The notes below the pieces were generated by a model. The model was not told where the DNA came from. It was given only the letters and a program-made list of their open reading frames with translations, and made no database searches. Position numbers and translations under genes: made by a program. A stretch of DNA of 18,095 nt from Dissophora ornata (lineage: Eukaryota; Mortierellomycota; Mortierellomycetes; Mortierellales; Mortierellaceae). Positions 1 through 7,850 of this stretch are shown piece by piece. How positions within the stretch are numbered: position 1 is the first letter of the stretch; each line of letters starts with the position of its first letter. The stretch covers positions 1 through 18,095 of the forward strand of contig MU617241.1 of NCBI GenBank assembly GCA_025201705.1, given 5' to 3'.

Positions 1-413
1 TCACACACCTCTCCTCTGCTTCTTCACTCTCCCCACCGACTCTCACTGCGCTTTTTCTCTCTCTTCGACTCGCCTGTCCCTGCTCCGTTCTTCTCCGCGG
101 GTCCCTCTTCCTCACCTTTACTCTCGTTTTCAGCTCTTCGGCCCCACTCGACCCTGAACTCTTCAAAGAAAGTCTCGCTAGGCTCCGTCCATCAAGCTCA
201 CTCGCCCATCAACGCCCACGGCGCGTACCTCGGCACTCTCCTTGTTTCTCTTCTGTAATCACAACTGCCGACACTCTCCCCTAACCGCTTACTCCTCTAC
301 GAATCACCCGAGAGATACCACAGTCCTCTTCGCTTTCTCCTCTTCCTCTTCCTCCTCCCCCCTCCTGTTAGTCCTTTCCATCCTTGTCTCCTAGACCCTC
401 CCTCCCTGTTCCG
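1..413 (+). promoter_or_regulatory. Promoter and 5' leader of the Yippee gene
   Basis: This stretch is strongly pyrimidine-rich on the plus strand, with many CTC/TCT runs leading up to the ATG at 414. That composition is common in leaders of fungal housekeeping genes. I see no convincing TATA box, RNA gene or conserved coding exon here. Open frames on the minus strand are low-complexity Arg/Lys/Gly translations of the CT-rich tract and look spurious. Confidence 0.5.
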
Positions 414-1484
414 ATGGGAATCGTCTACAAGAAATACTTCCACGCGAAATCTGGGGACAAGGTCCTTGTCTGCCAGGAATGCAAGACGCAATTTGCCACA
501 TACGATCTCCTCATCTCCAGAGTAAGATAATCCACCTTTTATTTCGACCCTGTCTTTGCAAAGTGGGTGTGGGTAATGAATTCCGACGGAAACAACAACA
601 AAGTGCGGCTGGTTTCCACATGTCTTCGTATCGTTGCGGCAAATTAGGCTATTCTCATTCACGTACCCTCTCCGCCAATGACAAATATGTACATGTTACG
701 GGGGTGGTAACATCTCCTGTGATGAAGCAGAGGGAAAAAGAAAAATGGGAGATAAAGACAGACGAGTAAACAGACAAGCAGACAATCAGACATCGCAGGA
801 CATGAGGGCATGCGAGGCATGAGGATGATTTATCTAACCTCCTCTTCTCTCTTTTACTCTCCCGACTCAATAATGGCCGTTGTAGGACTTCCATGGTCAA
901 TTTGGAAAGGCCTACCTCTTTTCGAATGTGTAGGTCACTCTACCTCCATGCTGTGAACATGACTGTTTTGTTGGGCTAATTTTATCCATGTTCCTCACAT
1001 TGCTGCTTTGTGATATCGTTTCCTGCGCTCCCTCTAAATGCAGGATCAACGTCTACACGGGCGAAACTGAGGACCGACCCATGCGGACAGGGATGCACAC
1101 TGTGCAGGACATCCACTGTGCCGAGTGCTCGACTATTGTTGGATGGAAATATGTAAGTTTCTGGGGAGGAGGGGAGGGAGGGGTTAATGGTCTATGATAT
1201 CTACCTCTGTCGTGATTGGAAGGTACAATTTGATGATCAATGTCCCATCTGATCCATCCGCTGAGTGATGTTCAAACACACATTTTATCCACATCCGATG
1301 GGCTGTCAATAATCATTGAGGGTCATGCGATGTGCCGAATGCCTCAGTTGCTCACTTTTTATCCTGCTCTCACTCTCTGCAATCGTCATTTGTACTGTAG
1401 CTCGTGGCCCACGAACAATCACAACAGTACAAGGAGGGTCGATTTATCCTTGAGAGGACGCTGCTGCACCAGCAACAAATGTGA
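414..1484 (+). CDS. Yippee-like zinc-binding protein (Moh1/YPEL family), four exons
   Basis: The gene is a join of 414-521, 886-929, 1044-1152 and 1401-1484, giving 114 residues, the usual size for the family. All three introns are GT-AG (522-885, 930-1043, 1153-1400), and splicing restores a continuous Yippee fold. The zinc ligands are C20-x2-C23 and C76-x2-C79, with 52 residues between the pairs as in the family. Other hallmarks are [13 protein letters not shown] (39-51), [10 protein letters not shown] (65-74), the GWKY at 84-87 and [10 protein letters not shown] (96-105) near the end. The start at 414 was chosen because MG-aromatic-basic directly precedes the first zinc knuckle. Family knowledge: yeast Moh1 and animal YPEL5 associate with the GID/CTLH ubiquitin ligase; whether this copy does is inference. 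The fold is related to the Mis18/cereblon beta-tent domain. The first intron (364 bases) is long for a fungus. Confidence 0.93.
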
Positions 1485-2386
1485 TAGGAGCACACATGGC
1501 GACAATTTAAGGGAAAGTCACGTTTGGGCGTATTTGGGCGTAATTTGTATTCACTTCACATCACAGCGTATCCTGTTATATATTTTTTTGCCTTCTTTCT
1601 TTTTCGTTGCCTCATTTCCTTTTGGTCTTGTTCGATCGAGGGAGCAAAGCGATAGTGACGATCGCTCTTGCATCACGACCGGTCCTTCGGTGGAACAAAT
1701 GCTCATGGATAATGGACCACGGATCGACGGATGAGCATGGCATGCTACCTCCATTTCTCTGCACTCTTTTTCACATAGACAGATGATCGTTTACTTGAAC
1801 CTCATTTTATTCCGTTGTAGTTTCTGTTAATTTTTTTTTTCATCCAACATTTGCTTCTTTTCATTGTTTTATATCACGGCCCTGCAACAATCGACAGTTG
1901 GTATTAGTCTAGCAAAGAACAAAAAAAAAAAAAAGGAAAAAGCCTGGTTGTTCTTGCCGGATTCTCTGTTTGGTGGTCGAGATACGGATCTGCAATATCG
2001 TCCCTATGTGCTTTCTATTACAGAAGTACCTAAGGATGAAAACTCGATGTAAGCTCTAAATAAATGTCAGATCCACACTTCACCCCGCTCACGAACATGA
2101 TTGCCAGTACGGCAACACCGACCCAGTTGCATGATACGAGTATGTTTTGTCCACGTGTCCATGCCAAAGCTTACAAGATAACACTTCTCAGTGAGTGAAT
2201 AAATCAGAAAACGAGGGAGTACCTGCGTATGCGTACGTTATCACCCACGTGCATGATGCGACCTGCACCGCTTCCATCCTTCACGTTCCAGAGAATAATG
2301 AATTGCTATGCTGAGTATTTATTGTTGCTGTTATTATGGTTATTGTGATAGATAGTACAGATGGAAATAAGGACAAACATCTATGA
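1485..2386. other. Convergent intergenic region between the Yippee and YcnI-like genes
   Basis: No gene was recognised. The stretch holds the 3' flanks of two convergent genes. A candidate poly(A) signal for the plus strand (AATAAA) lies at 2059-2064 and one for the minus-strand YcnI-like gene (TTTATT on plus) at 2318-2323. There is an A14 run at 1921-1934. Two palindromic CACGTG E-boxes lie at 2152-2157 and 2246-2251. Short open frames here have no recognisable protein character. Confidence 0.55.
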
Positions 2387-3037
2387 TTAAACCATGGCCA
2401 TCAACAAGGAGCCGGCGCCGACAAGGACAATATGTACAAAGCCCAAGACCTGGAAGCCACCCGTCGCAGCGTTAGACTTGTTCGTCGATCCAGTACTGTC
2501 AGCACTGGTGGTGGTCGTGGTCGTGGTGGAAGCATTGGAGACTGTGATCACAGGCGCGGGGAAACCTGTCGTCTTTCCGCTCGCATCAGGGACTTCTGTC
2601 CAGTTGTTCCAGGCATTGTTCACGCAATGCTGGTAGACACGCCAGTACAAAGCCCCCTCCATCACCGGTAACTTGAACTGCATTCCAAAATCCTCATACA
2701 TTGAATCCAACAACAGACCGTTGGAATAAACCACGGAGCCGACTGTTGTGTTGACGGTGCTGGTGGAAGTCACGATGGGGACATCGAGAGGAATCATGTT
2801 GATGGTGGTGTTCCAGGGAACGACGGCGCGGGGCTTGACGGAGGTGACACCCTTGGGGACCTCGATAATGACCATGTCGGTCGCGTTGCCGTCACAGCCG
2901 TGGGGGACACGGAAGTTGGTTTGGAGGTACGCACCAGAGACCGCAATCGAAGGGTTGGCGGTGACGTGGGCTTCGACGGACGAGGTTGCGAAGAGAAGAG
3001 TCGAGACGACAGCAGAGGCGACAACTGTGAACTTCAT
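2387..3037 (-). CDS. Secreted, GPI-type YcnI-like (DUF1775) copper-binding protein
   Basis: This is an intronless gene of 216 residues with an ATG at 3037. Residues 1-23 are a signal peptide ending VEA, so the predicted mature protein starts at His24 (HVTANPS). Residues 24 to about 165 match the YcnI-like DUF1775 domain: HVTANPS, then NFRVPHGCDGNATD (41-54), an EVPKGVTSVKP stretch (59-69) and a C-terminal YWRVYQHC...W segment. The tail is Ser/Thr-rich (about 169-190) and ends in a hydrophobic 23-residue segment (194-216), typical of a GPI attachment signal. Several N-x-S/T sequons agree with secretion. Family knowledge: bacterial YcnI binds Cu(II) through its mature N-terminal His (monohistidine brace). 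Surface copper capture by this protein is inferred from that and from its neighbours, a Ctr transporter and a related Cys-rich protein. I cannot tell metallochaperone from storage or sensing. Confidence 0.9.
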   Translation of the reverse strand: MKFTVVASAVVSTLLFATSSVEAHVTANPSIAVSGAYLQTNFRVPHGCDGNATDMVIIEVPKGVTSVKPRAVVPWNTTINMIPLDVPIVTSTSTVNTTVGSVVYSNGLLLDSMYEDFGMQFKLPVMEGALYWRVYQHCVNNAWNNWTEVPDASGKTTGFPAPVITVSNASTTTTTTTSADSTGSTNKSNAATGGFQVLGFVHIVLVGAGSLLMAMV

Positions 3038-3166
3038 TTACAAGGAATATGTGTGGGTAGGGAGAGGGGTGGAAGTAAGGGTTCTAGATGTGAGTAGAGA
3101 AGAGTAGAGAAGAGTAAGAAGAGAATGGGTTGAGGATAATAGAAAGAATGGCGAGCGAGCTTCCCT

Positions 3167-3173
3167 CTTTATA
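3167..3173 (-). promoter_or_regulatory. TATA box of the YcnI-like gene
   Basis: TATAAAG on the minus strand lies about 130 bases upstream of the ATG at 3037. It is followed by a pyrimidine-rich leader with repeated CTCTTCTCTA units. The same heptamer stands upstream of the other two copper genes in the window. Confidence 0.6.
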
Positions 3174-3278
3174 CTGGACCCCGAGGGGATGGGCGTCCCT
3201 CTGGTGCCTGTGTCCGCGGCGGTTAGGAGAATATGGGGGTGGGTCTCGGCCTCGTCAGCGAGAGCAAGATGAGAGGGA

Positions 3279-4247
3279 CTACACGTTAAGCGCCAGGGAG
3301 AATGGCAAGGTGAGCGAAGAGGAGTCTGAAAAGTACCGAGGACAAGCATGCCTGGTCGAGAAGTCGAGTAGACTGGAGCACAGGAAGATGTAATCTGAAG
3401 ACAGGCAAAAGCGTGTACCGCTGAGGATGAATGCCCCTGTCAAACTCAAAATCGGCAAGCTTGTCAAGTTTAAATTTTTTGGATAATCGACCGTTTCCTG
3501 GTAACAACAACCCTCGAGCTCTCCCATGTACACCAACCTGTCAATATTTACCGAGACCATTTTAGACCAGTCAGCCATCAACCTGCTTCTGTATACTGGA
3601 AAGAACTGCGTGCTATAGTCAATACGGGCAGACTTTATCCATGAGCGACCAAAGAAACAAAGCATAGATGGATTGACAATAATAACAATTCGAGATAAAG
3701 ATCTGGAGGCGAGCGGATTAGCTTTTTTCTTATCGAGCCCTTTGATCCACTCCCCTTGTATATGTATCCATGGCACGGGAGGGTTGTGTCACGAAAGCGG
3801 TGGTGCCGATTTAGAGTGCATCTGTTGACTTTACGTGGACTGGCATTGTGCATGGTTGGAGCTAGACAAGATCAGTAAGAGGCGGTCCCGAGTCAGCCAT
3901 CGAACATGGAGACGTTAACGGGAGAGTATGTAGCCTAACATGAGAATTCCTGTTGATGCACCGGCGTATTGTCATGCACCTGTCAAACTCAGTCTTTCTG
4001 TCTGGAAGGTTCTCAAGATGTCTGTCATTTGTTTTTCCTGACTCGGGACAGCACTTTACGAAATTTTGACATTCTGGTATTGATTTATTTTATGTTTAAG
4101 GCGAGGGCGTAAAAACTGGTCCCCTGTTAAAAACGCAAGAGTGCATACATCTATCTTGATCCATATGGCATCAAGGAATGAGCACAAAGTCAGGGGAAGC
4201 ATGGGGACTCATTCCCAGTGGCCTTGACATTACTTTATTCTCCTTGA
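3279..4247. other. Long upstream intergenic region of the YcnI-like gene
   Basis: No gene is supported. A 165-codon open frame on the minus strand (3776-3279) begins with GTG, lacks any recognisable domain and reads as non-coding. The stretch contains seven copies of TGTCAA/TTGACA (at 3438, 3462, 3539, 3673, 3981, 4066 and 4224) and one TGAGCACA at 4179-4186. The latter is the complement of TGTGCTCA, which resembles fungal Mac1-type copper-response elements. The 13-mer CCTGTCAAACTCA occurs twice, near 3437 and 3980. Confidence 0.5.
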
Positions 4248-4775
4248 ATGAATGTATATATCACTTGTGAATATTTGACGTTCTTCATTGAAACAGGCTT
4301 TAAGCAAGCAGTACGTAATCGCTCAAAGCTCTCCATTCGCACTGTCGCATCGGCAGAGAAGGAGATGCTGCGAGAGGGAGAGACAGAAGGCGCTGAAACG
4401 AAAACGAGTACCTTGAAAAGCATGTCAAAAAGAAACGAGCACAAAGGCAATCGGCTAATCACCGAGCTCATGTGCATCAATGCTCTCAGTCTAGTCCACT
4501 TTCTTGACTTTTTCAGCGAAACCACCAAAGCTGCTAAAGAGCTGTCAAAAGGTTGTCAAAATATAACAGAATTCTTCCGGAGGAGTACCAGACTCGTTAG
4601 TTATTTTCAAATGCAGCAGCTCAATCCCTCACGCCACAGGCCAAGACTCCGATGCGCCATTTCTTTACGTCTGCGCATTTGCATTCAATGCTTTTGTTTG
4701 GTTTCAATCAGGCAGGTGGCGACCGCGTGCTTAATAAATGGTGCAGTGAGTAGCCCTGAGTTGGGGTTACATTGA
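4248..4775 (+). CDS. Doubtful hypothetical ORF, 175 codons
   Basis: This is an uninterrupted frame from ATG 4248 to TGA 4775. I recognise no domain, signal peptide or membrane segment. Its composition is Ser/Arg/Lys-rich and mixed, with a short charged run (EKEMLREGETEGAE) near residue 37. It lies in the 2-kb gap between two minus-strand copper genes and contains three of the TGTCAA hexamers. By a rough estimate, one frame of this length can appear by chance in a window this size, so it may be non-coding regulatory DNA. Conservation in related genomes or transcript evidence would be needed to accept it. Confidence 0.2.
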   Translation: MNVYITCEYLTFFIETGFKQAVRNRSKLSIRTVASAEKEMLREGETEGAETKTSTLKSMSKRNEHKGNRLITELMCINALSLVHFLDFFSETTKAAKELSKGCQNITEFFRRSTRLVSYFQMQQLNPSRHRPRLRCAISLRLRICIQCFCLVSIRQVATACLINGAVSSPELGLH

Positions 4776-5045
4776 TTTTACATCGGGTCCAGAACGGATT
4801 GATTGTCCTTGTAAAACCTGAAATCGGAGCTGGAGTAGAGATACACCATTCGTGGAACGTATATTCTGTACGCCACGTTTTGGTGAGAGTATTTCATGTT
4901 CACCGACGAAATAATGTCGAAAGATAAAGACAGGATTTTGTCCGAGCTCGCTTAGGTCTTTGCATAGAACAACAAAAACACTGGCAATGCATCTTGGCTG
5001 CATCCTTTAACAAGTTTTTACTCGATCTCTGAAAACTGAGAGGAT

Positions 5046-5051
5046 TTTATT
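5046..5051 (-). terminator. Candidate poly(A) signal of the Ctr gene
   Basis: AATAAA on the minus strand lies about 65 bases past the stop codon of the Ctr-type gene. It is a canonical polyadenylation hexamer at a plausible distance. Confidence 0.45.
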
Positions 5052-5116
5052 ATTTGGAAAAGGTATATGTAAAGAAATAAAGCAATCCGTGGACGGCTTC
5101 GGAAGAATGTTTTTTT

Positions 5117-6325
5117 TTATCCGCAACCAGCGCACCCAGTGCCACCAGACGAGGCAGTAGACTTGACCATGGCCATAGACCGCTGCCTGGAAAAGACGAC
5201 AGAGCCAACCGTCAGACCCAAGATCACGGCGAAGAATAACGGCACATTGAATGTCATTGTCACCAGCATGAGCGCATAACCCAGTGTCGTCTCGATAAAA
5301 GTCAAAACTGCGCGGACCACATTCTGCCTGACCTCTCTGAGAGTCCATGGCTGACGCCAGATATGAACCCATTGGAGCAGGATCGGACTCGGGCGGCTTC
5401 CCTTACCCAGAGATGGCAGGGGCACCGTGGGATCCGACTTGGAGACGCCGTCGGACTGGAGTGAGAGCTCCTCGGCCCATTGGATCTCGATACCATTGTG
5501 ATAGGTCTGGATGGCCTGGAAAAAAAGCGTCAGGAAGAAGAGTGCGAACCATGTGCCGACATACTGGCTCAAGCTCCGGGGTACCCATTTCTCAAACAGT
5601 ACATAGTCTGAGAAGCCCAAATGAAAGTACATGCGCATGGAGGGCGGGTTCATGTCTGAGCTGCCCACGCCAGCGGCACAGTACTCGGACGATTGGAATC
5701 CCAAAGAGGAGGACGTATTGGATGTAGCGGAACACATGGACTTCCAGGTCGCACATTGGCTCATGTCTGGCATAGCCTTGCACAAAATCGCATAGGTTCC
5801 AAGGGTATCACATTCGGCAGCATAGGCTCCCGAGGCAGGCTTGGGGCATCGCTCACAGCCAGTCATATCCATCTCCGTACAGATGTCAATGACGAGTGCT
5901 GAAGCATTCTTGGTAGTCGGGAACGAGGAGATCATGGGGGCAGTTGTGCAAATGGCGGGCCGAGAGACTGTCTGATTGGAACTTGCACTGCAAAGTGCGA
6001 CGTAGTTCTTGCAGTCGCTCATGTTGGGCATGTCCACGGCGCAGATATCAGCCAGGACCGAGAAGGGAGTGCACCATTGGTCGGTCTTAGACGCGCCCTG
6101 GCAGGACTTGTAGAGCGAGCAGCCAGGCATGTATGGCATTTGTGTGCAGAGGCCATTGAGGTTAGCCGTGATCGTCTCTGCCGGCAGCTCGAAGGAGACG
6201 CAGGAGGGATCAGAGGGGGTGGTCAGACAATCGATGGTTTGGGCAAGGACCTGCTGGCCCATGTAGAGGGCTGGGACAAGCATCAAAGCCGGAAGCCTGG
6301 TTGTGAGGAATGACGGTGACTTCAT
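5117..6325 (-). CDS. Ctr-family copper transporter with Cys/Met-rich ectodomain
   Basis: This is an intronless gene of 402 residues. ATG 6325 is preferred over an in-frame start 66 bases upstream because it directly begins a signal peptide (1-28, ending VLA). Residues 33-216 are an extracellular domain with 18 cysteines and Met motifs MPYM (63), MPNM (99), MDM (152) and MPDM (185). The Ctr domain follows: extracellular MRM (230-232), FSDYVLFEKW, TM1 about 253-275, a cytosolic loop of about 60 residues, TM2 with the copper-selecting MLVTM (353-357), and TM3 with GLTVG (370-374), the GxxxG packing motif. The C-terminus ends CAGCG, a likely cytosolic Cu(I)-release site like the Cys/His tails of Ctr1 proteins. 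Known role: homotrimeric high-affinity Cu(I) uptake at the plasma membrane or export from the vacuole. Ctr ectodomains are usually short and Met-rich; a domain this large is unusual. It shares a 745-bp upstream region with the divergent gene at 7071. Confidence 0.95.
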   Translation of the reverse strand: MKSPSFLTTRLPALMLVPALYMGQQVLAQTIDCLTTPSDPSCVSFELPAETITANLNGLCTQMPYMPGCSLYKSCQGASKTDQWCTPFSVLADICAVDMPNMSDCKNYVALCSASSNQTVSRPAICTTAPMISSFPTTKNASALVIDICTEMDMTGCERCPKPASGAYAAECDTLGTYAILCKAMPDMSQCATWKSMCSATSNTSSSLGFQSSEYCAAGVGSSDMNPPSMRMYFHLGFSDYVLFEKWVPRSLSQYVGTWFALFFLTLFFQAIQTYHNGIEIQWAEELSLQSDGVSKSDPTVPLPSLGKGSRPSPILLQWVHIWRQPWTLREVRQNVVRAVLTFIETTLGYALMLVTMTFNVPLFFAVILGLTVGSVVFSRQRSMAMVKSTASSGGTGCAGCG

Positions 6326-6422
6326 TCCTGCTTGATCTTCAGGGGGGAGAGAGATAGAGTAAATGGAAGAATGGATGATTTCTCGTCGCAAAAAAAAATA
6401 GGAATAAAATCAACGAGGGGGT

Positions 6423-6429
6423 CTTTATA
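6423..6429 (-). promoter_or_regulatory. TATA box of the Ctr-type gene
   Basis: TATAAAG on the minus strand lies about 100 bases upstream of ATG 6325, inside GTATAAAG. The identical octamer precedes the YcnI-like gene. Confidence 0.6.
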
Positions 6430-6987
6430 CAAAAAGTGTATTCGCAATGCCACGAGATTCAACTCGAATGAGGAATGAGCATGTCAACCCTAAGAAAGGA
6501 CGCCGATGAAGCTGCGCGATCGTAGAGGTCAGGGTCTCCTGTCGATGGTGCCCGAAAGAAAGCTCGAAGAATGGCGACAGCGGGGGATTGTACAAGGCCG
6601 CAGATTGACAGCAGCGATGATAACAGGGATGGTGCAGTAAGGGAGAAAGAATGTCATAGAGTGATGGGTGGCATCCCTGGCCTGAAGAAGTCGATGGCGC
6701 GGACAATGAGGGCCGACTGACTGGCTTGACAGGCCAGGGAGCCCTGCTGTCAAAATCAGAGAGAGGTGCGCCGATGTTGACGGAAGAGCAAACTCAGGGG
6801 AACAACGAAAACGAGTACCCTTCGGGAATGTCAAATCCGCCCTGTCATTATTTTTTTTTCATATGTTGGTGGTATTGTATCCGATTCAGTTGCGAGACGC
6901 CATACCTTCTCCGAGGTATCCCACCTGTCGCGTTACCGAGAAACAGCACAAGAGAGAGAATGTCAAGAATGTCAAGATGGTGAGAGC

Positions 6988-6994
6988 TATAAAG
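6988..6994 (+). promoter_or_regulatory. TATA box of the secreted Cys-rich gene
   Basis: TATAAAG lies 77 bases upstream of ATG 7071, just after two GAATGTCAA repeats and before a C/T-rich leader. Its spacing and sequence match those of the other two copper-block genes. Confidence 0.6.
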
Positions 6995-7070
6995 ACTCTT
7001 CCATTTCCCCCTCCTCCTCGTCCCCTCCACTTCCTTTATTACCATTCCTCGCCGCAACGAAACAAGAAAG

Positions 7071-7850
7071 ATGCGTTCCTCACTATTCTTGGCTCTCGCC
7101 TCCACTCTCATCGCCTCCGTCATTGCTCACGAGGGCCATGAGGCCGTGGCCTCTGTTTGCTTGACCACCCCCACCGACGCTTCCTGCTCAAACTATACCA
7201 TCCCTGCTGCCAACATCACCAGCGCCATCAGCGATATCTGTACGGTCTCGTCCTTCTTGCCTGGATGCTCACTAAACACCGCCTGTAACGCTGATTCGAC
7301 CTTGAACGCCACATACTGTGCCCCCCTGACCATCCTGGCCTCGCTCTGCACCCCCGCCGACGATGCCGCCCTTACCGTGCCTGTTTGCTCCAAGACCTAC
7401 TCCGTATTCTGTTCTACCAGCTCACTGATCCCCGCCTGCAAGACTCAGTCCGCATTCCCTGGCCTCCCCTCTGGCAAGGTCGTCACCGGAACTGTCTATT
7501 CTATCTGTCAGGACATGCCCATGATGACCGATTGCACGATCTGCCCTGGCCCTGATGCAACCACCGGTTACAGCAAATGTGACGAGGTTAAGGCTTGGAA
7601 GGGTCTCTGCTTGGACATGCCCGACATGACGCAATGCCCCGCGTTCAACGCCATGTGTACCAACACCACGTTTGCTCCCTTTTGCAGTCGCACCTATAAT
7701 GCCCCCAGCAGCAGCGCGGCCACGCCTACCGTCTCTAGCACTACACCCAACCCTACTGCCAGAAGCAGCAGTGCCAATGCTGTCATTGGCTCTTTGTTCA
7801 TGACCTCGCTCTTCGCCGTTGCTGCTGGCGTTACTGCCTTTGTCTTGTAA
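7071..7850 (+). CDS. Secreted GPI-type Cys/Met-rich protein, paralogue of the Ctr ectodomain
   Basis: This is an intronless gene of 259 residues. Residues 1-19 are a signal peptide (ending VIA), giving a predicted mature start at His20 (HEGHE). Residues 30-205 hold 18 cysteines in the same order as the ectodomain of the neighbouring Ctr protein. Spacings are 9,18,9,6,11,10,13,8,9,23,9,3,12,10,9,7,9, against 9,18,9,6,10,10,10,7,14,23,8,3,12,10,9,7,18 in Ctr. Both begin CLTTP and share a DMPDM(S/T)QC-like segment. Two Met motifs remain, MPMM (149) and MPDM (183). The C-terminal part is Ser/Thr/Pro-rich, then a hydrophobic tail (about 236-259) typical of a GPI signal. There is no Ctr membrane domain. 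I infer a wall- or membrane-anchored copper binder that feeds, buffers or competes with the transporter. I know no named family for this Cys pattern; it does not fit CFEM. Confidence 0.88.
   Translation: MRSSLFLALASTLIASVIAHEGHEAVASVCLTTPTDASCSNYTIPAANITSAISDICTVSSFLPGCSLNTACNADSTLNATYCAPLTILASLCTPADDAALTVPVCSKTYSVFCSTSSLIPACKTQSAFPGLPSGKVVTGTVYSICQDMPMMTDCTICPGPDATTGYSKCDEVKAWKGLCLDMPDMTQCPAFNAMCTNTTFAPFCSRTYNAPSSSAATPTVSSTTPNPTARSSSANAVIGSLFMTSLFAVAAGVTAFVL

Larger units (their letters stand above)
6326..7070. promoter_or_regulatory. Shared divergent promoter region of the Ctr and Cys-rich genes
   Basis: This 745-bp region separates two divergent genes encoding the same ectodomain type. 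It contains six TGTCAA/TTGACA hexamers at 6482, 6726, 6748, 6829, 6961 and 6970, against about 0.4 expected. The last two form a direct repeat of GAATGTCAA a few bases before the TATA box of the right-hand gene. A GAGCAAA at 6786-6792 is the complement of TTTGCTC, the core of the yeast Mac1 copper-response element. Copper or other metal control is inferred from the genes, not demonstrated. Confidence 0.6.

Noticed and set aside
3279..3776. 165-codon minus-strand open frame upstream of the YcnI-like gene
   Set aside because: It starts with GTG, overlaps the promoter region, has no domain or signal features and no sensible composition.
7140..7690. CFEM domain in the Cys-rich protein
   Set aside because: CFEM has one 8-Cys module with a characteristic CxC core and a different spacing; here there are 18 Cys in two modules with no CxC.
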